In this document: in pieces, positions 55,076-64,000 of the stretch
Position numbering within the stretch: the stretch's first letter is position 1
Layout of the letters: each line of letters starts with the position of its first letter
Assembly (NCBI GenBank): GCA_030770545.1
Contig: JAUCMP010000026.1
Location: 2,274,501-2,338,500, forward strand
Origin: Macropodus opercularis
Taxonomy: Eukaryota > Chordata > Actinopteri > Anabantiformes > Osphronemidae
Direction of reading: 5' to 3'
DNA: 64,000 nt
Position numbers and translations under genes: made by a program
Notes under the pieces: model-generated
Database searches by the model: none
Told to the model about the DNA's origin: nothing
The model's input: only the letters and a program-made list of their open reading frames with translations

Positions 55076-58000
55076 ATGGCGAGAGAGAGAAAGTGCATCC
55101 TCTGTGAAACAGTTCACGTCTCCAAGCAGGTGATTGACTTTTACATGCATTTAACATTACAAACACTTAAATACTGTATGATTTTTAGTTTGTACATTTA
55201 GGACTTTGTGCTACGTTGATGCTCTAATTACAATTTTAGCAATTAAATTTCTTCTTGTTATTATAGATGATCATTATGAGGTTTTATGCATTTTCATAAC
55301 CAATAAAAACAACTTCGTATAAAAATTCTATCTGCAGGAGATGAATGAGCACATGAGAAGTATGCTGCACCACCGTGAGTTGGAAAAGCTCAAAGGCCGG
55401 TGAGTTGTTTCTTCAGTGTAGGACATTATAAACAACATTTAAAGAATCTACTGAATGCTCATGTTGAGTCATTCTATGATGTTATAGCCCTAATGTTCCA
55501 AATATTCCTGTGTAACGCTGGCGATCAGGGTCACGATTTGAACCTTGGCTCGAATTCTGTTCAAATGTATTTGGGTCACTGGGCACGTGTGCTCATGGGC
55601 GCGTGTTGGGCAAATGGATACAAGGGCAGCTGCTTCAACTGTAGCACATATATTTAGACACAATCTCTCCGGAACAACAGGCCTGGCCAACAGAAAGCAA
55701 CTGCCTCTCTGTGACCCCCATGTAGATTAGTAAAAGTATGTGGCCTCTGGCTGAGATGGAAGCATCTCAAGTAGTGCCAATACTTCAGTGCCTGATATGT
55801 TAAGTTACTGGAATGTCATATAAATGTTGGTGATCAGTATCGTTTTTAGTGAATGTTTTAAAACACTGTAAATAATAATGTATTCAAGCATAATGATAAA
55901 AAATTAGGATAGGTCACCGAACTTAGCCACAGATTTAGTGAGGTCTGTGTCCAACAAACAAATTCAGTATAGCTAATTCAGATTGCAGCGCCTTAATCTC
56001 TGCATTTTTTCCAAGAAACAAATCAGACCAAAGCAGGAGGCGACACCCTTTGCTATTGATAAAGAACTTTTAAAATATACGAGGGGCCAGAAGATGCTGT
56101 GACACAGATTTAAAAGAGCATTTGAAAAGGAGCCAGGTCTGCTCCTCTCAGATCTACAGCATGACATACTTGGGAGAGGGACTGAAGCAGAGGCTTTGAG
56201 CAGCTGTGCCAAGCTCCAGTTACACATGCATTACTTTGGGGTTGGTCAGCAGGATGCCCAGGCATGTTCTAATAACACACGCTGGCCTGGAGGGGGCTGG
56301 CTCCTGGCTGGTCAAATACAGACGTTGCCTTCTGCAGAGTTTCAGAGCGCAGCTGACACCATCATGAAAGCGCACTAGGCTGAGGCGCCGTGCCTCTCTC
56401 TGCACGTCCCAGCGCTGTGCTGCATGGCTGGACATTAAAAGCTAGATTAGCATGCTGCGTTCGTCCAGCCTGGCAGCTCCTGGCCTCACCCTGACACCTA
56501 TGGCCTGCTGACGGAAGGGAAACAAGATCAGGATGAAAATGATGAATATTTTTTATTTTCACTAGAGAAAATTCTAAGTTAGTTACCTCCTGATCTGTCA
56601 CACATAGAGAATTAGGTCGTTCTATAGTAAGGATTGTTGAGTATTCTCCTCTCCTGATTTTATTTTGAGTAACAGAAAGTAGAGCCGGACTACCTTGTTG
56701 CAGGCTCTGCAGGCAGGAAAATTAAACTAGACCGGAACGTAGCGATGCCAGAAGGAAGGATTGAACGCCCGCTCTCGCCTTCCCTCCCCAGGGATTGCGG
56801 ACACGAGTGCACGGTCTGCAAGGTAACGCTGGTGAGCCTGACCGATTATGCCAGCCACATATCGAGTCCCACACACAAGCAGAACGTGGAGGCTGCAGAT
56901 CAAAGTCATTCTGGGAATGCCAAGGAGGATTACTTCGACCAGGCTCTGGTGGAGCTGATTGAGAAGAGAAAAGAGCAGATACGGTAAGACTGTCTAGCTG
57001 TTGTAGTTTGGAGTTGAGTGACTAAAAGCGTTTAATGCAGTGATAATATTTTACAGAGTGATAATGTACTGATGTGCATATACTGTACTGTCAGCCATGT
57101 ATAGTCACATTCTGCTCCGTGGGGCACACAGGACTCTTTTAGCTGCTGCCTCATGCTGAGCTGAGACTGGAGTCTTATGTCAAGACTAAAACAGCATGTG
57201 TGCTCACTCAACGGTTAAACGTTTCTGCTACCTAGAAACGATAAAATACCACCAGAACCGTGATTCTGGTCATGTGATGGTCACACTTAAGAGAAACGTA
57301 CCAGCTTTCTGCAGGTCCCTGAGTGGGTTTTGTGGAAAGGTCTCGAAATAACACTTTCTTTCACGGCTTTATTTGTGTTGACCCCACTCTGCACCAGAAT
57401 AGTTATGTGCGACTTGAACAGTGTCATAAGTTGAGACCGTTGAAGATAAAAGCTGCCAGCTGTCACGTGCCAAATATAACAGGACCTCAGCAGGTCAGCG
57501 TGGTCACACTGTGAACCAGTCCAAGAGAATCCCAACAGTGAACAAGGAGGGAAACGTTTTAAAATAAAATTAATCAGGATCTGGAATAATGTAAAGCTAC
57601 ACTTTACATTTTTGAAATAACATTCATTGACTTTTATTTTGGATACAAAGTGAACACTAGACATCATGTCAGGATTTTCCATAGACCTTAGATGACTGTG
57701 ATTGGAATAAAGACAGTATCATGGCATCATGATACGCTCAGTAGCCAAGTGGCCACTGAGTGTGTGACCGTATCTGTCTTTTGTTTGTAGAAAAGAGAAG
57801 GAGGCTGCAGCTGCAAAGCTGGCAGCAGAAGAAGCTGAACGAAGGCGGAAAGATGAGCTTCAGCAGAGGTTGAAGGAAGCTAAGGAGCGTTACAGACTGG
57901 AGTGCTCCTGGAATCAGCCACCACATGGGTTCAGTAGAAGCAATCAGCAGAGTTCTTGGTACAGGGGTAACGGTTATAATGCCAGACCAGACGAGGCCCA

Positions 58001-61000
58001 GCCCTGGCACCACGGCAGGCGGGGAAAGAGTGCCACGTGGCACGCACAGGAGCCTCCCGGCTTTCAGGCCTGGGGATCGGGACGCTTGTCTGGTGGAGGC
58101 TTCCACAGCCAACAAGATTGGCACAGGAATCAGTGGGATCAAGGTGCGTATCCTGGCAATCAGCAAAGTCGGTTTCCTTGGCTCAGCAATGGAGGAAGCA
58201 GGAATGGGCTCTATGGCCAAAACAATATTTGTCAGTACCCACAAAGGAGTAGGCCCTTTAGCCACCAGGGCCCCCCTGTGAACCCACCCCTGCCTTATTT
58301 ATTTGCCCAGGCTATGAACCAGGTTCCCCATGACGATAATAAGCAGGAAGGCCAGCAGCGTGAAAAGGGTCCGAATAGGGCGGGTCAAACGGCAGAGTCT
58401 GATCATAATGGCACTAAAGGCTCAAAGTCCTTAGGTAGCAACCCAAAGCTGGATAAAGCCTGTCGCTGGTCACCCTATCCAGTCACAAAAAGTTTAGAAT
58501 CTATACCTTGTAAAGACAACACCTCAAATGCGGTAGATAAGTACACAAAAGGACCCGCACCACAGACTCATGACAAGCAGCCAGAATCTAGTGCCTTCAA
58601 CAGGGTGTCGCAGCCTGAACCGAAGCCAGGGCAGACGCTGAGTGGACAAAGTGTGGAAGAGAAAGCTAAGCAGAAGTTGAACCCCAAAACTGCAAGCAGC
58701 AGCACCGTTGGTCAGAGAGAAGCCCAGCAGAACTCATCTGGTCCTTCCAAAGAGAAAGCAAACAAAGCGCCGTTGAGTATTAAACTGAAGAAGATGTGCT
58801 CAGTCCCTAGTCTCAAAAGCAGTGCAGAACTCAGTAAATCTTCCAGTCAAGCACACACGCCGTCAAAGCCAACCACAAAGCAGAGTGGACACCAAGGCTT
58901 CAAGGCCCCGCAGTCAAAACAAGAACAGCAGCTCCCAGAAAGCGTCAAGAAAGCCAGACAGGTTGTGTTAGAAAAAAGTGGCTCTTTAGATAGCGCCAGT
59001 AAAACCAGGCTGCAAACGGCTCGACGCGGTTTGGAGGAACGTGCTCAGAGTCAGGAAGGTGTAAACAAAGAAAACAGCTGTCGGCAGAAGGCAGTGAAAC
59101 CAAACCTACCTGACTCGATCATGCGAAAACCTGCATCACCATCAGACAGCAGCCAGTTTCTCCAGTCCTTACACGTTACCACCTCTAATATAGAGAGCTC
59201 GCAGCCTGCTGCATCAAGCAGGGAGGATGAGGAGAGCAGGAAGACAGCAGACAAAGAAAGTGGCTCCCTGGCCCAAGATGAAGCCACGCAGGCTGCTGTT
59301 GCAGGGCAAAGCTCAGAGAGCGACTCTTCCAGACGTGGTGACGCACAACCGTTGTCTGGGTCGGCAAGTCTGTCCAAACTCGACCTGCCCCCCGTCCTCA
59401 AACGTGACTTGACCAAACACATTGGCTCCAAGAGCCACGAGCCCAACCTCAACATTGCCAGAAGGGTGAGAAATCTGAGCGAGTCACGAAGAATCGACAC
59501 GGAGAAGGAGTCGGGGCTCAGACCCACGGTGCGTCAGCTCATCAGCTTCTCCGGGTCTCGGCGCAACGTAAACTGGGAACAGGTGTATCAGGAGGTCAGG
59601 AAAAAGCAAGACAAGGGGAAAGGCATGCCAAGGTGAGATGTGGTTTTACACACAGTGTTTGCAGCAGGGCTTAGTTTTACTATTACTTTGGAATCCAGTG
59701 TTTTCTTTTAATTTGCTCCAGGTTTGGGATCGAGATGGTGCCGTACGACCAGGAGGAACACAGTCAGGAGGAAGATGACATTCCACTGCTAGAGGGCTTC
59801 CAGTGGGAGTCGTTGATGGACATCTCTGCTCCAACCCGAAAGCGCTCGTTATCCGAGAGCAGCGTCGCCCCTGCGGCCAGTCACTCGCTGTTTACGCAGA
59901 GAGAGGCCCTCAGCTCGGAGCTGGCAGCTTCTGTGTCTCCCATGTGCTCTGAAGACAAGAAAAAGTCACAGAAAGAGGCGGAGCTCGCTCAGCTTGAGGC
60001 TAAAGCAGAGAAGCAGCCTGACAAGCTAACAAAAGCAAGAGAGAATAGCCTCCAGCGATCTGATTCAGTTCTCGGAGAGAGTAGTTCAGGGACAGAGCAG
60101 CACGACGGCCAGGGCACCGGGAAGAGGCGAAGGGCAGCAGCTGTGAGTAAAACAGATTCTGGTGATCTTATACATTTAAGTCTGCTTGTTTCTGTTTTTT
60201 CTACATATTGTAATGTTTTTCTTTCTGTCTTGAAGGATGTCACAAGTACAGAGACCTCTGGCTTGGAGCACAATAACAAAAGGAGGAAGGTCAAATCTAA
60301 AAAAGGTTGTTATCTATGAGGGTTGACGCAGTCGTGAATTTACTCCAGATTACCAACACCAGTCACTGAAGCGTTCATGATTCACGTTTCTGTTTGGGCC
60401 GTGTGCAGAGCGTTCGCAGATTGACCAGCTGCTGGCCGTGTCTCTGCGGGAGGAAGAGCTGAGTCGCTCTCTGCAGACTGTGGACACCGGCCTGATCCAG
60501 GCTCGGGCTGCGCTGGAGGCCGCCTACATGGAGGTGCAGCGGCTCATGGTGGTCAAACAGCAGGTGTGTCTGCTAACGGCAGTTTAAAGTGCCTCTGATT
60601 TGATTGATTCTTAGTTATTTTACCACTGAGCCACTTAACATTTTGTTCCTCAGGTGACTGCAGAGATGAGCACACTGAGAAACAAGCGCATTGAGTTACT
60701 TAAAGGGATGCAAGGTAATAAATCTGTTATTTGAGCTGACAGCTGCAGTAACCATTCACTGAGGGCTGTAGTTCCAGTCAATATAATTGGAATAAATGTT
60801 TTCTACAGGTAGCGTGGAGGAGTCACCTCAGATTAAACTGAAAGAAGAGAAGCGAGATTCGTTTGAGACAGACCCCCCCGTTCCTTCCTTCGTTCCTTCA
60901 TCGTCCTCCTCTGCTACGGACACTACTGCTGCTCCTGCTGCCGCCCCCTGTATCACGTATTCTCCAGCGCAGCGTGCCGCCGGCCCCTCCTCTAGTCTCA

Positions 61001-64000
61001 CCTTCAAGCCAATCGTTATCAAGGAGGAGCCACAGTCTCCTGTCAGCGTAAGCTCAGACATGGACACTGTGGACAACATAACCTACTTTGCTCACAGCAC
61101 CACACCAGAGCTGCCTGTTGCCGCTGCTAACAAGGACCATATGTGGGAGAACCTCAGAGATGCTGGCAATTGCAAAGGACTGATTGAGACCATGGAAAAG
61201 GCCGTTCAGTCCACAAAGATGTGTATCGCGCCCGATTCCAAATCCCCCATGAAGTCTCTCTTACCCAGCAGGAGGGGTTCTGAAACAGGAAGCACTGTTG
61301 ACTGTGCTGACACGCAATCTCTCAATCCCTCAGTGCCTTCAGCTTCTACTGTTCAAGATTCTCCATCTGAACTCAGGAGTGGAAAGCGTGTGAGGAAGCT
61401 GAAGAAGAGGAAGGTGTTGAAAAAGGCAGATGGGACGGAGCAGCCCAATAGCAGCGACACCGAGATAGAAGGTGAGGCGGCGAGGCCGAGGTGGCTCCGC
61501 CCACGAAGGAGACCCAGTGGCGGCTCTCAGGTCAGCACCTCCTCTCAGCCTACAGAGGGTGGAGAGGACATTAACATAGATGGCAGTGAGGAGCCAGGCA
61601 AGACGCCGCGTCCATACATAAAACTTATGAACATAAACCTCCACTCAAATGACCACATGGTGGCGTCGCCTGAGCTAACGTTGAAGTTGGAAGAAGCCAT
61701 GGAGGTCACCGCAGCCTGTCAGGAACCCCACACACAAGCCTTCCTTCCAGCCCAGGCCCCAAACTCCTCCAGGCCTGAGCCACAGAGCCTGGCATGCAAT
61801 GAGGTCACCTCCACCAGCGACATGGACGTATGCAAGTCCTCTGAAAGGTGAGAGAGCCAGGTATATATGAAGCAGTCAGAGCTCATGATAGCTAATGTTC
61901 TGCCAGATCCTCTGCTTACGTCCCGTGGTAGTGCTTCAGATTGTTTATTTTATGTTGCCCACAGTGAAACGCTGTTTCCCATCAACTTGCCGAAAGTAAC
62001 CAAGACCTCATCAGGTATGTTTATACAAAACCAGAAGTAGATGCAAAGTATCAAGTTGTTTAAATTGTTCCCAGTGTCAAATTGAATAACTGGGTGTAAT
62101 AGTGAATAAACGTAGCATTTATTGGTTACGTAATTTATTTGTACCATCACAGTGTCAGTACAGAGAAATGTGGCCTGGTAGACGTGTGTGAATGCATAAT
62201 CAACATAAATCCAACTATGTCCAGAGCAGCCAGAATTAGAAATGCCGCACTCAGTGACCACGTTAAAATAGAGTCTGGAGAAGCCAAATGACTTATTATG
62301 GAAAAGATATTGATAGAGCAGTCAGCTGACCCACAGCACGGTGAGTTCACTGCTCCCTGCTTAGCGTACGCCTTGTCACGTCCATCTCTTCTCCAGATGC
62401 GTCTACTGATCATGGCGAGGATGAAATGCCTACGGAGGGGGCGTTCGAGGGCCACCAGGAGGCCGTGAACGCCATGCAGATCCACAACGGCCTGCTTTAC
62501 ACGTGCTCAGGGGACCGAACTGTCAGGGCCTTCGACCTAGTGGTGAGTGTTTATGAAGACTTCCTGCCGCTGTCTGTGTAAATATCTCGCAGCAACACAA
62601 CAGTTGTGCTGTCGCTCTGTTGCAGAGTCATAAATGTGTGGCCGTGTTTGAGGGTCACAGCTCGAAGGTGAGCTGCCTGTTGGTGTCTGTGGCTCCCAGT
62701 CTCCATCACCGCCTTTATTCTGGCTCTAGTGATCAGACCATCCGCTGCTACAGTCTGAAGGTATCTACACACTTCTACTAAACAATCACGCTGGTTGTCC
62801 ACACTGACACGTCCTGACTCATCTCTTGCTTTTACTGCCTCGACGCCATCATTTAATTATGATTCTGTTTGCGCTCTCCTCCTTTTCCACAGACGCAAGA
62901 GTTCGAGCAGCAGTTTTCTCTGTCAGACCGAGTCTTCTGCCTCCACAGCCGCTGGAAGACTTTGTATGCAGGCCTGGCCAACGGCACGGTGGTGACCTTT
63001 AACCTCAAGGTGAGTTGGAGTTTTAGTTTGAAAACATTTAAAACAAATTAAAGTTAGGTTTAACGCACATAACACGTGTATGACAGTGTGTGTGCCTGGC
63101 TCTGTAGGCTGGAAGTATTATTCTCTGTCCAAATGATCTCATTCCTATGTTTTGTTCAGACAAACCGGCAGATGGACGTGTTCGAGTGCCACGGGCCGCG
63201 AGCTGTGAGCTGTCTGGCCTCATCCCAGGAGGGAGCCCGGAGGATCCTGCTGGTCGGCTCCTACGACCGCACCATCAGCGTGAGGGATGCCAAGAACGGC
63301 CTCCTGCTGCGCACACTGGAGGGACACACCAAAACCGTCCTCTGCATGAAGGTAGTCAGAGAATGATTAGATTCAATTCCACCTACGCCACTTATATCAG
63401 AGTAATTAAAGGCAATAAAGACAATACAAGCGTCCTAATAACTCGTCATCGTTTCTGCTCTCAGGTGGTCAATGAGCTGGTCTTTAGTGGATCGAGTGAT
63501 CAGTGTGTCTACGCACACAACATCCATGTGAGTCGACCTGTTTAACCTTGAGTCTTCATATGTGACTTCTGAAGTGACTGAGTTGCTTTTATCCACCTGC
63601 ATGTGTCGACAGACAGGGGAGCTGGTGCAGGTCTACAAAGGCCACAGTCACGCCGTGTCTGTAGTGGCTGTCATGGGGAAGGTGATGGTGACCGCCTGCC
63701 TGGACAAACTGGTCCGAGTCTACGATTTACAGGTCTGCTTCCTTCAACTGCTGAGTGATGACAGCGTCACCTCCCAATTGTGTAGGAATTTGACAGTAAT
63801 TACCTTCCATCTGCTCTTTGCTGCGCAGACCCACGAGCAGCTGCAGGTCTATGGTGGACACAAGGACATGGTGATGTGCATGGCTGTCCACAAGAACATG
63901 GTGAGATCGACTGTAACCAGTTGAAGAGTAAGCAGAGAATCCTCACTCGCGTAGAGGAATATATGAATTGCTGTGTATGTTGTGTTTCAGATCTACACAG
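55076..64000 (+). CDS. ZNF106: Zinc finger protein 106 (WD40-containing RNA-binding protein), 3' end beyond window
   Basis: ZNF106 is a nuclear-speckle protein that binds GGGGCC-type RNA and associates with splicing factors. Coding exons are 55076-55129, 55338-55399, 56792-56983, 57791-59632, 59722-60142, 60236-60305, 60409-60563, 60654-60714, 60809-61847, 61965-62014, 62397-62542, 62626-62760, 62893-63009, 63160-63351, 63465-63527, 63613-63732, 63829-63900 and 63991 onward; phases agree, giving about 1600 residues so far (human 1883). Seen: N-terminal fingers with RERKCILC and HMRSMLHHRELEKLKGRD, then HECTVC with SHISSPTHK; EDYFDQALVELIEKRKEQIR; a long disordered part; SGSRRNVNWEQVYQEVRKKQ; the coiled segment SLREEELSRSLQ-like; and WD40 repeats. 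The gene lacks its C-terminal exons, which in human hold the last WD repeat and a zinc-finger pair. An in-frame ATG at 55049, in the same exon, would add nine residues; I chose 55076 because human starts MVRERKC. Confidence 0.95.
55970..56380 (+). other. Coding-like stretch in ZNF106 intron 2
   Basis: Within the 1.4 kb intron before exon 56792, one plus-strand frame stays open for about 400 bases apart from a single TGA near 56102. It reads KKQIRPKQEATPFAIDKELL before and HRFKRAFEKEPGLLLSDLQH after that stop. The opposite strand is also open for 84 codons (56227-55973). I recognise no family. It may be a decayed mobile-element or pseudogene fragment, or chance. Confidence 0.25.
57791..59632 (+). 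CDS. ZNF106: ZNF106 large exon 4: disordered Gly/Gln/Ser/Lys-rich middle
   Basis: This is the largest ZNF106 exon in the window, 1842 bases (614 codons). It begins with a charged helical stretch (EAAAAKLAAEEAERRRKDEL), continues with an aromatic Gly/Trp/Gln-rich region (NQPPHGFSRSNQQSSWYRGN), a long low-complexity Ser/Lys/Gln part, and ends in the conserved LPPVLKRDLTKHIGSKSHEP and ESGLRPTVRQLISFSGSRRN segments. The human protein keeps the two end segments, while its middle is longer and diverged. Confidence 0.93.
62397..64000 (+). CDS. ZNF106: ZNF106 C-terminal WD40 repeat block (incomplete)
   Basis: Seven full exons and the start of an eighth encode WD40 repeats, from roughly residue 1316 of the protein. 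Recognisable strand turns are LLYTCSGDRTVRAFDL, RLYSGSSDQTIRCYSL, TLYAGLANGTVVTFNL, ILLVGSYDRTISVRDA, LVFSGSSDQCVYAHNI, MVTACLDKLVRVYDL and, at the edge, the beginning of another with IYT. Each carries the usual GH (EGHSSKV, EGHTKTV, KGHSHAV, GGHKDMV). Most exons are whole numbers of codons in phase 0, so repeats map roughly to exons. Confidence 0.95.

Noticed and set aside
59051..59527. 158-codon minus-strand frame
   Set aside because: Antisense shadow of the large ZNF106 exon, with no independent evidence.

Overview
This window is nuclear DNA from a ray-finned fish, most likely a teleost. The coding sequences are split by GT-AG introns, many of them short. The dispersed microsatellites are (TTA)n, (GT)n, (CA)n and (TA)n. 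I see no operons, CRISPR arrays, rRNA genes or tRNA genes. Five protein genes can be read nearly to the base, and a sixth is caught by its last exon. The order TRMT61A(+), BAG5(-), COA8(+), KLC1(+), ZFYVE21(+) with these orientations is the gene order I know from human chromosome 14q32. This supports the identifications independently of the protein reading. Two departures stand out: XRCC3, which lies between KLC1 and ZFYVE21 in human, is not visible, and ZNF106 (human chromosome 15) follows ZFYVE21.

Layout. 1-2068: end of an intron and last coding exon of TRMT61A, a tRNA m1A58 methyltransferase subunit. 2.4-13.3 kb: about 11 kb with no supportable gene, possibly partly BAG5 3'UTR. 13.4-16.6 kb: BAG5 on the minus strand, with two coding exons and a probable upstream 5' exon in a GC-rich promoter. 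17.8-21.6 kb: COA8 in five exons. 22.6-45.6 kb: KLC1, with a GC-rich promoter and noncoding first exon, fifteen main coding exons, and a probable alternative last exon in the large intron before the C-terminal tail. 46.3-50.6 kb: ZFYVE21 in eight exons, followed by about 3 kb of probable 3'UTR and spacer. 53.6-64.0 kb: ZNF106, from promoter through zinc fingers, the disordered middle and most of the WD40 repeats, running off the right edge.

The genes are unrelated housekeeping-type neighbours: tRNA modification, an Hsp70 co-chaperone, cytochrome c oxidase assembly, kinesin cargo transport, endosome/focal-adhesion signalling and RNA binding. They do not form a pathway; their linkage is ancestral vertebrate synteny. 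I found no convincing new biological system. The observations most worth checking are the KLC1 alternative terminal exon, the fish BAG5 coding intron and possible N-terminal extension, the coding-like stretch in ZNF106 intron 2, a short inverted-repeat element in KLC1, and matching CACGTG-type promoter boxes at COA8 and ZFYVE21. Exon boundaries were set by hand from splice consensus, reading-frame phase and recalled similarity to the human proteins; no alignment was run.
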